From: JAGMES01 sp023128035
GTDB taxonomy: Bacteria > Bacillota > Halanaerobiia > DY22613
Direction of reading: 5' to 3'
Length of the DNA stretch: 64,000 bases
NCBI GenBank assembly: GCA_030627905.1
Contig: DAOVRZ010000012.1
Coordinates: forward strand, 9,493 to 73,492
In this document: piece after piece, positions 26,151-34,680 of the stretch
Layout: the number at the start of each line of letters is the position of its first letter
Position numbering within the stretch: the first letter of the stretch is position 1
Translations under genes and position numbers: made by a program
The notes under the pieces: model-generated
Told to the model about the DNA's origin: nothing
Database searches by the model: none
Seen by the model: the letters and a program-made list of their open reading frames with translations, nothing else

Positions 26151-27353
26151 ATGATTCATCAGCAAAAACTAGAAAGTAAAAACTTAAAAAAAGTATTTTA
26201 TTTATTCCTTGAAAATGAATTCCTAACACGTCGAGATATAGTGAGTATTACAAACTTAACCTACCCTACTGTAGGAAAAATGATTGAAATGTTATTGCAT
26301 GAAGAGTTAATCGTTCTTGAAGGAATGAGCAAGTCTACAAGGGGAAGAAGGCCAGAAAAGTATAAGATTAATTATCAAAGGTTTTTTGTTATTGGTGTGA
26401 GACTGAAGTTAGATCAGGTAAAGATGTCATTAATCTCTCTTGCTGGTAAGATCATGGAGGAACAAGATTATGATATTGACTATAGCGTTGACGTGGAGGG
26501 TAGATTAGCTGGGATAATTAAAAATTTTATAGCACGGTTTGATTATTTAGATAAAAAGGTACTAGGGATTAGTATATCATTTCCTGGCCCTGTGGATAAT
26601 TACCAATCAAAATGCTTTTATTCTACGATTATTAAGGTTAAAAATAGCAATCTGAAATCATTTTTAGAAGAGAAGTCAAAGATTCCAGTATGGATTGAGA
26701 ATGATGTTAATCTTATGGCCATGGGTGAGAATTATTTTGGAGATATTAATTTTAAAAAAGGACTAATCTATTTTTTCTGGGGAACAGGTATAGGAAGTGC
26801 CATGATGTTCGGAGATAATTCTGTTAAAAGTGAATTTGCAGGACAGATAGGTCATGTGGTAGTTGAACCTAGAGGTGAATTATGTTTTTGTGGTAAACGT
26901 GGTTGTTTAGAAACTGTATTATCTCAGAAATCTCTTATCAATCAAGTAAAGGTAGGGCTGGACTCGAATGTCAAATCAAGTTTGCATAAATATAAAAAGA
27001 TAGAATTAATAGATATTTTAAGAGAAGCACATCAGGGAGATAGTTTAAGTAATGTTGTTCTGGAGAAAATAGAGCAGAGCCTTGGTTTGGCCTTAGTTAA
27101 TTATATTGAGCTTTTTGACCCTGATCTCCTTATTTTAAATGGAGATATCTTTAATAAAGCGCCTTTTTTAGTAGAACAAATTAAGGAATATATTTATTCT
27201 CAAATAATGTTTAAGAATCAGAGAAAATTAGACATATTTACCAGTAAATTAAAAGACGAGGCAGAACTTTTAGGATTACTTGTATTAAGTAAGGAGAAAG
27301 AGTTAGGTAATAAACTGGATATATTATTTGGTTATAATTTGTATGGGAGGTAG
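26151..27353 (+). CDS. ROK-family transcriptional repressor
   Basis: A 400-residue protein with an N-terminal winged helix (FLTRRDIVSITNLTYPTVGKMIEMLL) and a ROK sugar-kinase-like domain with the zinc site CFCGKRGCLE. ROK repressors such as XylR, NagC and Mlc respond to sugars or their phosphates. Located between dehydrogenase genes of the island, it is the likely regulator of the whole block. The palindrome at 11062 is a candidate operator. A TAGGAGAG ribosome binding site precedes the ATG. Confidence 0.88.
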   Translation: MIHQQKLESKNLKKVFYLFLENEFLTRRDIVSITNLTYPTVGKMIEMLLHEELIVLEGMSKSTRGRRPEKYKINYQRFFVIGVRLKLDQVKMSLISLAGKIMEEQDYDIDYSVDVEGRLAGIIKNFIARFDYLDKKVLGISISFPGPVDNYQSKCFYSTIIKVKNSNLKSFLEEKSKIPVWIENDVNLMAMGENYFGDINFKKGLIYFFWGTGIGSAMMFGDNSVKSEFAGQIGHVVVEPRGELCFCGKRGCLETVLSQKSLINQVKVGLDSNVKSSLHKYKKIELIDILREAHQGDSLSNVVLEKIEQSLGLALVNYIELFDPDLLILNGDIFNKAPFLVEQIKEYIYSQIMFKNQRKLDIFTSKLKDEAELLGLLVLSKEKELGNKLDILFGYNLYGR

Positions 27354-27358
27354 AATAA

Positions 27359-28597
27359 ATGGGAAGTCCTGCTACTGTAGTTGTAGTTGGCGTAGGTAAC
27401 AGGGGAAGGGAAGCTTACGGAAGTTATATCCTGGAACATCCGGGTGAAATAAAAGCTGTGGCGGTTGCTGAACCTGATAAAGATAAAAGAAATCTCTTTG
27501 CTAAGGAACATAATATTCTTGAGGATAAGCAATTTGTTTCCTGGGAAGAAATATTGAACCAGCCAAGATTGGCTGATGGTATAATTATTGCTACAATGGA
27601 TGATATGCATGTTGAACCTGCATTAAAGGCAATGGAGAAGGGTTATAAGATCTTGTTGGAGAAGCCCATTGCTATAGACTGGCATGGAGTCTCAAAGATT
27701 GTTGATAAAGCAAGAGAAACAGATAGTAAGATATTAGTTGCCCATGTTCTTAGGCATACCAATTTTTTTAGAAAAATAAAAGAATTATTGGCTAAAAAAG
27801 TTATAGGAAAAATAAGGTTTGTTGATTATATTGAGAATATTGGTTTTTTCCATTTTGCCCATAGTTATGTCAGGGGTAATTGGAATAACTCAAATTTCAC
27901 GGCTCCAATTATCCTGGCTAAATGCTGTCATGATATGGATTTAATTTACTGGTTACTGGGAAAAAAATGTCTTGAGCTTTCTTCTCATGCTTCTTTAGAG
28001 TTTTTTACTGCTGAAAATAAGCCTGAGGGAGCAAGTGACCGTTGCTTAAGTTGTATGGTAGAGAATGATTGTCCTTACTCTGCCCGGAAGATATATCGGG
28101 ATACAGGATGGCCTACATCGGTTATTACCACTGACCTTACATATAAGGGTATATATAAGGCTTTAAAAGAAGGACCTTACGGTAGATGTGTATTTAGCTG
28201 TGATAATAATGTGCCTGAGGTTCAGACGATAAGAATGACGTGTGAGGATAATATTGAAGTAAATTTTGCTTTAACTGCCTTTTCTAATGATAAAACAAGG
28301 ACAATAAAGATATTCGGAACCAAAGGTGAGATTAGAGCGGATTTTGATCAGGGTATAATTGATATCTATTCATTCAATAAATCTCATTATAGAATTAAAG
28401 TTCAGAGGGAGAATGGTGGTCATGGTGGTGGTGATACTGGTTTAATGAATCAATTTGCTAGGTTATTAAAGGGAGAAGTTGAGTCTGATGAAATGACTTC
28501 TATTGACTCTCATCTGGAAAGCCATATTATGGCTTTTTCAGCAGAGGAATCCCGGCATAAGGGTACAGTAATAAATCTTGATAATTGGAGGATATAA
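27359..28597 (+). CDS. Gfo/Idh/MocA-family oxidoreductase with a cysteine-containing insert
   Basis: A 412-residue third dehydrogenase of the island. Motifs: VVGVGNRGREAYG, EKPIAIDWHG and CCHDMDLIYWLLG. It is longer than its two neighbours because of a C-terminal-half insert with four cysteines (RCLSCMVENDCPYSA). That insert is found in a subgroup of this family and may bind metal. The gene starts six bases after the ROK gene stop and closes the operon before a strong terminator. Confidence 0.87.
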   Translation: MGSPATVVVVGVGNRGREAYGSYILEHPGEIKAVAVAEPDKDKRNLFAKEHNILEDKQFVSWEEILNQPRLADGIIIATMDDMHVEPALKAMEKGYKILLEKPIAIDWHGVSKIVDKARETDSKILVAHVLRHTNFFRKIKELLAKKVIGKIRFVDYIENIGFFHFAHSYVRGNWNNSNFTAPIILAKCCHDMDLIYWLLGKKCLELSSHASLEFFTAENKPEGASDRCLSCMVENDCPYSARKIYRDTGWPTSVITTDLTYKGIYKALKEGPYGRCVFSCDNNVPEVQTIRMTCEDNIEVNFALTAFSNDKTRTIKIFGTKGEIRADFDQGIIDIYSFNKSHYRIKVQRENGGHGGGDTGLMNQFARLLKGEVESDEMTSIDSHLESHIMAFSAEESRHKGTVINLDNWRI

Positions 28598-28611
28598 TTT
28601 TTCTAATTTAA

Positions 28612-28660
28612 AAATAACCAGAATGATTATTTACCATGATCATTCTGGTTATTTTTTTAT
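28612..28660 (+). terminator. Rho-independent terminator of the island
   Basis: A 16-bp perfect stem AAATAACCAGAATGAT/ATCATTCTGGTTATTT with an 11-base loop and a T run. It ends the dehydrogenase and ROK transcript. Confidence 0.88.
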
Positions 28661-28735
28661 TGTTGCAGGATATTTATGAATTAGATAGAAGATTAATGTA
28701 ATTGTAAAATTATATTTTCGAAGAGGGGGAAAAAC

Positions 28736-29797
28736 ATGATTCTAAAAATTTTGAAGGTAATTACATGGATTATTTTAACTTTGACTATTTTTTTTACTGG
28801 ATATCTGGCATTTATGACTATAACTGATTATAAACCTGATGTTGTTATACCATTAGAAGTAGAGAATAATCAACAGAGTATAGTAGAAAGTGATATTACT
28901 TATTCAATGATGATCTTTAATATTGGATATTGTGGTTTAGACAAAGGGCGGGATTTCTTCATGGATGGAGGTACAGAATCACGTTCTGAAAGCAAAGAAA
29001 AAACTCTAGAGAATTTATATGCTGCTACTGAGTTTATAAAAGGTGAAGAGACTTCATTTATTCTCTTACAAGAAGTTGATATAAATTCAACGAGAAGTTT
29101 TCATGTTAATGAATATGCATATTTACAGGAAAATCTAAAAGACTATAGTTCAACCTTTGCATATAATTATAAAGTACCTTGGGTACCTGTACCTATAACT
29201 AAACCACATGGAACGGTAAATAGTGGTCTTGTAACCTTTTCAAAGTATAATATAAATGAAACAAATCGTTATCAGTATCCTGGAGACGAGAAGTGGCTAA
29301 GACAACTTGCGATGCTAGATAGATGTTTTATTGAAAGTAGAATTAAGATAGATGAGAATAAGGAATTGGTGATACTAAATTCGCATTTATCCGCTTATGA
29401 TAAGGGTGGATTTATAAGAGTACAGCAGTTAGGTTTTTTGAAAGAGTACATAATCACAGAGTATGAAAAAGGCAACTATGTTATTGTGGCAGGAGATTGG
29501 AATCATCAAATTCCAGGTACTGATCTAAGCGTTTTTCAATCCGAGCGTGGATGGCCTGAATGGCTTCAAAAAATTCCAGAAGATTTTAAACCAGAGGGTT
29601 TCAATTGGGTAGCAGATAGATTAACTCCTACTGATAGATCAGTTGAAAGGCCTTATGAAAAAGGCAAGAATTTTTTATCAATCATAGATGGATTCTTGGT
29701 TTCAGATAATATTGAAGTAAAAAGTGTAAAGGGCTATTCTTTAGAGTTTGAATATACAGATCATAATCCTGTTAAAATGGAATTTTTATTAAAATAA
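28736..29797 (+). CDS. Membrane-anchored EEP-family hydrolase
   Basis: A 353-residue protein. One N-terminal membrane segment (TWIILTLTIFFTGYLAF) without an obvious cleavage site is followed by an EEP domain: MMIFNIGYCG, ILLQEVDINS, LNSHLSAYD, VAGDWNHQ and YTDHNPVKM, which supply the expected metal and catalytic residues. It is the third EEP protein of the region, and distinct from the paralogous pair. It has its own ribosome binding site and lies between two terminators, so it is a separate transcript. Confidence 0.83.
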   Translation: MILKILKVITWIILTLTIFFTGYLAFMTITDYKPDVVIPLEVENNQQSIVESDITYSMMIFNIGYCGLDKGRDFFMDGGTESRSESKEKTLENLYAATEFIKGEETSFILLQEVDINSTRSFHVNEYAYLQENLKDYSSTFAYNYKVPWVPVPITKPHGTVNSGLVTFSKYNINETNRYQYPGDEKWLRQLAMLDRCFIESRIKIDENKELVILNSHLSAYDKGGFIRVQQLGFLKEYIITEYEKGNYVIVAGDWNHQIPGTDLSVFQSERGWPEWLQKIPEDFKPEGFNWVADRLTPTDRSVERPYEKGKNFLSIIDGFLVSDNIEVKSVKGYSLEFEYTDHNPVKMEFLLK

Positions 29798-29802
29798 TGA
29801 TT

Positions 29803-29835
29803 AAAAACCTATCTAATTAAATCAGATAGGTTTTT
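29803..29835. terminator. Bidirectional terminator between converging genes
   Basis: Perfect stem AAAAACCTATCT/AGATAGGTTTTT with a 9-base loop. It gives T runs on both strands, so it can serve the EEP gene on the left and the reverse-strand DUF364 gene on the right. Confidence 0.8.
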
Positions 29836-29853
29836 GTTTGTGTAGCAGATTAT

Positions 29854-30606
29854 TTAATGTCCATAAAAACAAATATGTGGAAGATTAATGAGTGTTGCTA
29901 CTCCTGAAATAGTATTTCCGAAAAGTCTGTATTCTTTTTTATATTTATTTAAATAAGTTACTAATTCATTAAAAGTATTATTTATAATTGAAGAACCTGT
30001 TATCAAGATAAAATCTGCTTTTTTAATAAGTTTTTCATTATTTTTTTTACCATCCCAAATTTTTATTCCAAACTTAATTGTTCCAATTTTTTCTTCATTT
30101 AAATCTGAAATTATAACATGATCAGGGCCAAAACCTTCACTTAGTTTTTCTATCATTGCAGGTTGGAAACCAATAATCCCTATATTTTTAACATTCTTAT
30201 AATTTTCTTCTATCCACTTTAGAATCTCTTTTGAGCACATTTCAGGCTCTTCATTTTTACAATGAACAGTTTTTTCAGCTAAATTTAAACTTCTCAAAAC
30301 TGCATTTAAGGCAGCAACGAATAAGGCTCTATGATAATTATTATCAAGTGGAAGTTCGAGAATATCTTTTAACTTTCCTTGAAAATTTCCTGGATGATCA
30401 GTAAAACTTTGTCCTTTGCTTCCCATAAACTCTGCTTCAATCATAACTTCTTTTCCTGTCATTAAAGGAAAATCATTTCGACCAGGATTTCCTATAGCTT
30501 CTTCTGTAGTTAGACCTCTTGCTGAAATGGTTACATTATTGCCTATTAAATTATTTTGAGCAATTATTTTTTTGAAATTTTCCTTTGCTTGTAATAGCAT
30601 ATCCAT
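29854..30606 (-). CDS. DUF364/DUF4213-type putative metal-chelation protein
   Basis: A 250-residue cytoplasmic protein. The C-terminal half has NIGIIGFQPAMIEKL, VIISDLN and DFILITGSSIINNTF, the Rossmann-like DUF364 ('putative heavy-metal chelation') pattern. The N-terminal half matches the partner DUF4213 region in character (TTEEAIGNPGRNDFPLMTGKE). Such genes often accompany molybdate or tungstate transporters, as here. Precise function unknown. It follows the permease gene by two bases. Confidence 0.78.
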   Translation of the reverse strand: MDMLLQAKENFKKIIAQNNLIGNNVTISARGLTTEEAIGNPGRNDFPLMTGKEVMIEAEFMGSKGQSFTDHPGNFQGKLKDILELPLDNNYHRALFVAALNAVLRSLNLAEKTVHCKNEEPEMCSKEILKWIEENYKNVKNIGIIGFQPAMIEKLSEGFGPDHVIISDLNEEKIGTIKFGIKIWDGKKNNEKLIKKADFILITGSSIINNTFNELVTYLNKYKKEYRLFGNTISGVATLINLPHICFYGH

Positions 30607-30608
30607 AT

Positions 30609-31403
30609 TTAATCTCCTCCAATATTTTTATTAAATGTTTTCATTATCCCTAAGATAATAAATGAAAATAATATCATAATAAAAGATATTGCTATTGCAA
30701 CATCAATATCTCCAGTTGAAATATTCAAGAAAATTGCTATCGGTAAAGTTTCGGTTTTAAATTTAGTTGTACCTGCAAGCATTATTGTTGCTCCCAACTC
30801 ACCAATAGCTCTTGACCAACCTAAGGCGATTCCTGAAATTAGACTATTTCTAGAGATAGGTAATATAATATGTGTAAAAATTTTAAACTCAGATGCTCCA
30901 CATATAACTGCAGCTTTTTCAATTTCTGGGTCAACACTATCAAACGCGTTTTTAAAACTGCGCACAATTAAAGGGAAAGCAACTATAAATTGAGCTAATA
31001 TTACTCCAAGTCTGGTGTAAACAAAACTAATCCCTAACTTAGCCAAATCATCTCCAATTACTGGGCCAAATAAAATTAAAAGACTAAGTCCCATCACTAA
31101 AGGAGGTAAAACAGTAGGTAAATCAAATAAAATGTCAAAGACTTTTTTACCAGCAAACTCATACTTTGATAATACATATCCTACTGGTAAAGCCAGGATT
31201 GATGCGACAAAAACTGATATAAATGACGTTGCTAAACTAAAAAACAATGAGAAACAAATTTCATTATTAAAAAAAAGAATAGATAACAAATTACTATTTT
31301 CTTTTATATATAGTATAGGAGTTATCAATATAACAAATATGAATATAACAAAAAAAGAAAATATTAAGAAAGAAACAAACTTAAAACTAATAGGTATTTT
31401 CAT
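30609..31403 (-). CDS. Molybdate/tungstate-type ABC transporter permease
   Basis: A 264-residue permease of the ModB/WtpB type with six membrane segments. The motif DLPTVLPPLVMGLSLL, EAA loop GASEFKIFTHIILP and segment RAIGELGATIMLAGTT are characteristic. It pairs with the binding protein encoded 15 bp upstream. No ATP-binding subunit is encoded at this locus or at the second Mo locus (50648-52641), so the ATPase must be elsewhere. Confidence 0.87.
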   Translation of the reverse strand: MKIPISFKFVSFLIFSFFVIFIFVILITPILYIKENSNLLSILFFNNEICFSLFFSLATSFISVFVASILALPVGYVLSKYEFAGKKVFDILFDLPTVLPPLVMGLSLLILFGPVIGDDLAKLGISFVYTRLGVILAQFIVAFPLIVRSFKNAFDSVDPEIEKAAVICGASEFKIFTHIILPISRNSLISGIALGWSRAIGELGATIMLAGTTKFKTETLPIAIFLNISTGDIDVAIAISFIMILFSFIILGIMKTFNKNIGGD

Positions 31404-31418
31404 TGATACTATCCTTTC

Positions 31419-32201
31419 TTATTTTCCATTCGCTACTTCATATCCATATTCTTTGAAAATTTCTTTACCTCTTGACAACATAAATTCTTTGAATTTAAAT
31501 GCTTCATTTTTGTTTTTGGAAAAATTCAAAACACTGATAGATACTTTTTTAACTATATTTATTTCAGTGGGTAGCTCTATTAGATTTACTTTATCGTCTA
31601 TTTCCTTATAATTTGTATACCAAACTATTCCAGCATCAGCTTCTCCTAACGAAACAGCCATAGCTACTTGATTTACTGTTCCCATTTCTGAAATTACATT
31701 TGAATAAACTTTATCGTAAATTCCTGCTTTATTAAGAATTTTTTTTGTAAGTTTGCCTATAGAAATACTTTCACTACCTAGTACAACTTTTACGCCATCT
31801 TTTTGTAAATCAAAAATATTTTTAATTTCTATATTAGTTTTCTTCGGAGTAATAAGAACAGGGATATGATACAAAATTAAGGAATCATCATCAATATAAT
31901 TTTTTCCATCTACATTTTTTAATTTATCGACATACTCATAGTCGCCTGGAATAAATATATCTCCAGTTTTTGATAACTTTATTTGACTTAGTAGAGTTCC
32001 AGCACCATTGAATTGAAATCTTAGTTTAATACCATATTTGTTATTAAACTCCTTAGCTATTACTTCCATAGGACTTTTAAAACCTGCTCCACAATATACT
32101 AATAAATAAGGTTTTTCACTGGCTTTAGATACTTTTTCGGGAATTCCACCAGAAAATAAAATAATAAAAACAATAAACGACCAAATGATAAATTGTCTCA
32201 T
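31419..32201 (-). CDS. Molybdate/tungstate-type ABC transporter substrate-binding protein
   Basis: A 260-residue ModA/WtpA-like binding protein with an N-terminal hydrophobic export signal. Family features: LLVYCGAGFKSPMEVIAKEF, FNGAGTLLSQIKL, DIFIPGD and EADAGIVWYTNY. AAAGGAG precedes the ATG at 32201. Upstream, at 32226-32255, is a palindrome resembling the ModE-type operators near 51052, so this locus may be controlled by the ModE encoded at 50648. Oxyanion preference (Mo or W) is not decidable here. Confidence 0.85.
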   Translation of the reverse strand: MRQFIIWSFIVFIILFSGGIPEKVSKASEKPYLLVYCGAGFKSPMEVIAKEFNNKYGIKLRFQFNGAGTLLSQIKLSKTGDIFIPGDYEYVDKLKNVDGKNYIDDDSLILYHIPVLITPKKTNIEIKNIFDLQKDGVKVVLGSESISIGKLTKKILNKAGIYDKVYSNVISEMGTVNQVAMAVSLGEADAGIVWYTNYKEIDDKVNLIELPTEINIVKKVSISVLNFSKNKNEAFKFKEFMLSRGKEIFKEYGYEVANGK

Positions 32202-32221
32202 ATTTTTTCTCCTTTAGATAT

Positions 32222-32255
32222 AGATTAGTTATGCTTAAGTTAGTATAACGGTTGT
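32222..32255 (-). promoter_or_regulatory. Candidate ModE-like operator
   Basis: On the reverse strand, ACAACCGTTATA - 10 bp - CATAACTA closely matches the perfect palindrome ACAAACGTTATA-N10-TATAACGTTTGT at 51052-51085, including the 10-bp spacer. One arm is near perfect, the other degenerate. It lies 21-54 bp upstream of the binding-protein start. Confidence 0.6.
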
Positions 32256-32405
32256 AAAAAAAACAAAACATTTCTTTATAAATTTTCAAAATTGCTTTTT
32301 CCTCTACATATCACCTCCATGTTTTTTTAGAATTTTTAAACCTAATATTTCATCAACATTATAACAAATTACTGGCTTTTAGTCAAATGTTTTGATTATA
32401 GTAGA

Positions 32406-32431
32406 AGAGAAGGCTATAATTAGCCTTCTCT
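32406..32431. other. Hairpin in the 32202-32472 intergenic region
   Basis: AGAGAAGGCTA-taat-TAGCCTTCTCT is an 11-bp perfect stem; part of the same sequence (GAGAAGGCC) repeats just after it. No clear T run follows in either direction, so terminator function for the DUF378 gene is uncertain. Confidence 0.5.
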
Positions 32432-32472
32432 TAATATGAGAAGGCCTTTTATGTTACCTTACTTAATATAAA

Positions 32473-32676
32473 TTATACCTCACTTCGTTCTCTAAAGAGG
32501 AGGGTGATTGACCAGATTCCTGCTAAACCTACGAGTGAGTAGACAATGCGGCTAAGCCAGGCACCTTGTCCACCAAATAGTGACGTAACAAGATCAAACC
32601 GAAAAAGACCAATTAATCCCCAATTTAATGCGCCAACGATAACTAGTAGTAATGCTAAGCGATCCAAGACCATCAA
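32473..32676 (-). CDS. DUF378-family small membrane protein
   Basis: A 67-residue protein with two hydrophobic segments. The signature LVIVGALNWGLIGLF and a second half ending RIVYSLVGLAGIW are characteristic of DUF378 (YuzA-like). Function unknown. It appears to be a single-gene unit between the Mo/W locus and the palindromic repeat at 32779. Confidence 0.82.
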   Translation of the reverse strand: MMVLDRLALLLVIVGALNWGLIGLFRFDLVTSLFGGQGAWLSRIVYSLVGLAGIWSITLLFRERSEV

Positions 32677-32778
32677 CTCCTTATGTTTTATTTTTATTCT
32701 ATGTCAATTAAAAGTTTAATATACTTATTGTCATTTTGCGAAAACAAAAGGAATTTAGAATTTTTTAGCGAATAAGTT

Positions 32779-32930
32779 TTTAACAACATTTTCGGAAGGC
32801 TTAATTCTCCTAACTTCTGCAAGTGGGGGTAAACTATCTTGTTTAAATTATTTTTCGGTGGTAGTCAAAATTTCCTTCCGAAAGTTGTTAAACTTAAGAT
32901 GTAATAACGCAGTTATTACATCGACTTTAA
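32779..32930 (+). repeat. Palindromic repeat family 1, copy B
   Basis: Full copy. Outer 19-bp stem: TTTAACAAC-a-TTTTCGGAAGG at the left paired with CCTTCCGAAA-GTTGTTAAA ending at 32892, one bulged base. It is followed by the side hairpin GATGTAATAAC-gca-GTTATTACATC (32898-32922) and GACTTTAA. Relative to copies A and D, arm bases change in pairs (G-C to A-T, A-T to G-C), keeping both stems. It lies in the 354-bp gap before the EamA gene; nothing else is recognised there. Confidence 0.85.
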
Positions 32931-33030
32931 TGATTATGAGTAATAACTTTACCTTTCGCTATTTTGCTAGTATATTTGAATGGTAAAGTTTTTTAAAAAA
33001 TCTATAAATAGTATGAAAGTAGGTTGTTAG

Positions 33031-33915
33031 ATGAAAACAGAGACAAAAATACATTTTTCAATGAGCATTGCATCAGTTTTTTGGGCAGGGGCATTTATTG
33101 CAGGGAAAATAGGTGTACAGGAATTTTCCGCTTATGGAATAACATTTTTTCGCTTTTTATTTGCGACAATTTTAATTTTTGGGGCATTATTAATGAAGGA
33201 AGGGAAGAATTGGCGATTAGAAAGACATTTATGGCCGAAAGTTATTCTTTTAGGAGTAGTCGGAATGTTTGGGTATCATATTCTGTTTTTTACATCTTTA
33301 AAATACACTACTGCTATTAATTCATCCCTTATTGGTGCGACTAATCCATTGTTGACTACTATTTTAGCTGCAATATTTCTAAAAGAATATTTAAGTATGA
33401 AACGGATAGGAGCGATTTTACTTGCATTATGTGGGGTAGTTTTGACAGTGACAAATGGTGATTTGAATGTATTATTGAATTTTTCGCTCAATTATGGAGA
33501 CATAATTATGCTCTTAGCTGTAATATGTTGGGCAGTATATTCAATTATGAGTAAAAAGGTTATGAGCCAGGTTACTCCATTGAAATTAACCGCTTATATT
33601 TTTCTTGTCTGTCTTGTGATGTTAATTCCTTTTATGATTTGGGAAAAAATATGGATGCAACTACCTGAAATTACTTTCAAGGGATGGGCAGCTGTGCTTT
33701 ATATGGCTGTGTTCCCTTCTGTATTGGGTTATTTGATTCAATTAACATCTATTCAACAGATTGGAGCAAGTCGTACAGCTGTATACATAAATCTTGTACC
33801 AGTTTTTTCAATGGCACTTTCCTATTTAGTATTAAATGAACTAATCAGTGGATTAAAAATTTTAACTGCAGGAATGATTATCATGGGTGTGTATTTAAAT
33901 TCGCGGTTTAAATAA
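33031..33915 (+). CDS. EamA/DMT-family membrane transporter
   Basis: A 294-residue, ten-segment DMT transporter: SVFWAGAFIAGKIGVQEF near the start, SLIGATNPLLTTILAAIFLKE, and GASRTAVYINLVPVFSMALSYLVLNE near the end. It has a weak ribosome binding site (GTAGGTTG). It lies 30 bp upstream of the 5-oxoprolinase genes and may share their transcript; import or export of an amino-acid-like compound would fit but is not shown. Confidence 0.86.
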   Translation: MKTETKIHFSMSIASVFWAGAFIAGKIGVQEFSAYGITFFRFLFATILIFGALLMKEGKNWRLERHLWPKVILLGVVGMFGYHILFFTSLKYTTAINSSLIGATNPLLTTILAAIFLKEYLSMKRIGAILLALCGVVLTVTNGDLNVLLNFSLNYGDIIMLLAVICWAVYSIMSKKVMSQVTPLKLTAYIFLVCLVMLIPFMIWEKIWMQLPEITFKGWAAVLYMAVFPSVLGYLIQLTSIQQIGASRTAVYINLVPVFSMALSYLVLNELISGLKILTAGMIIMGVYLNSRFK

Positions 33916-33945
33916 TCTACAAGCAGATTTAGAGAGGTGATTCGG

Positions 33946-34665
33946 ATGGAATTACAATTTCAACCTTTGGGAGATTTGGGGATTCAAATTCTTTTTTCAC
34001 AGGTAATCTCTCCAGAAGTAAATCAGATGATTCGAGCTTTTATGTTGGCATTAGATCAAGAAAAGATTAAAGGGATTGTGGAAATGGTTCCAACTTACAC
34101 TGCGATCAGCATCTACTATAATCCTACAAAATTTCGTTATTATGAATTAGTGCAACGATTAGAGGGAGTGTATAAAAAATTAAATAATGTTGAATTACCT
34201 CCAGCACGTCTTGTAAAGATACCAGTTTTGTATGGAGGTGAAGGTGGGCCAGATTTAACGTATGTAGCAGAATATCATCAGATGACAGTTGATGAAGTTA
34301 TTAAGTTACATACTTCCAGGTCATACCTGGTTTATATGATCGGATTCACTCCAGGTTTTCCTTATCTAGGTGGGCTTCCAGACGAATTAGCTACTCCAAG
34401 ATTGACAAATCCACGTAAGAAGATTTCTGGAGGATCAGTTGGAATTGGTGGAAAACAAACGGGAATCTATTCGATTGATGCTCCAGGAGGATGGCAAATT
34501 ATTGGTCATACTCCAGTGAAATTATATGACCCTAAACGGGATGAACTTGTTTTACTTAAAGCAGGAGACTATCTGAAGTTTGATACAGTTGATAAAAGTG
34601 AGTATTTGGAAATCAAAAACATGATTGCAGAAGGTGAAGGATGGTCTGAAATAACACAGATATAG
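33946..34665 (+). CDS. pxpB: 5-oxoprolinase subunit PxpB
   Basis: A 239-residue KipI/PxpB protein. It carries the family motif GFTPGFPYLGGLP and the cyclophilin-like segment GGKQTGIYSIDAPGGWQIIGHTP. With PxpA and PxpC it forms ATP-dependent 5-oxoprolinase, which opens pyroglutamate to glutamate. ATG 33946 is chosen: AGAGAGG lies nine bases upstream, whereas the in-frame GTG at 33937 touches it. The three subunit genes follow in the order B-A-C. Confidence 0.9.
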   Translation: MELQFQPLGDLGIQILFSQVISPEVNQMIRAFMLALDQEKIKGIVEMVPTYTAISIYYNPTKFRYYELVQRLEGVYKKLNNVELPPARLVKIPVLYGGEGGPDLTYVAEYHQMTVDEVIKLHTSRSYLVYMIGFTPGFPYLGGLPDELATPRLTNPRKKISGGSVGIGGKQTGIYSIDAPGGWQIIGHTPVKLYDPKRDELVLLKAGDYLKFDTVDKSEYLEIKNMIAEGEGWSEITQI

Positions 34666-34680
34666 TGGAGGTGGAGAAGA

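Noticed and set aside
32202..32340. Molybdenum-cofactor riboswitch upstream of the reverse-strand Mo/W genes
   Set aside because: I could not find the conserved Moco aptamer sequences; a ModE-like palindrome explains the region better.
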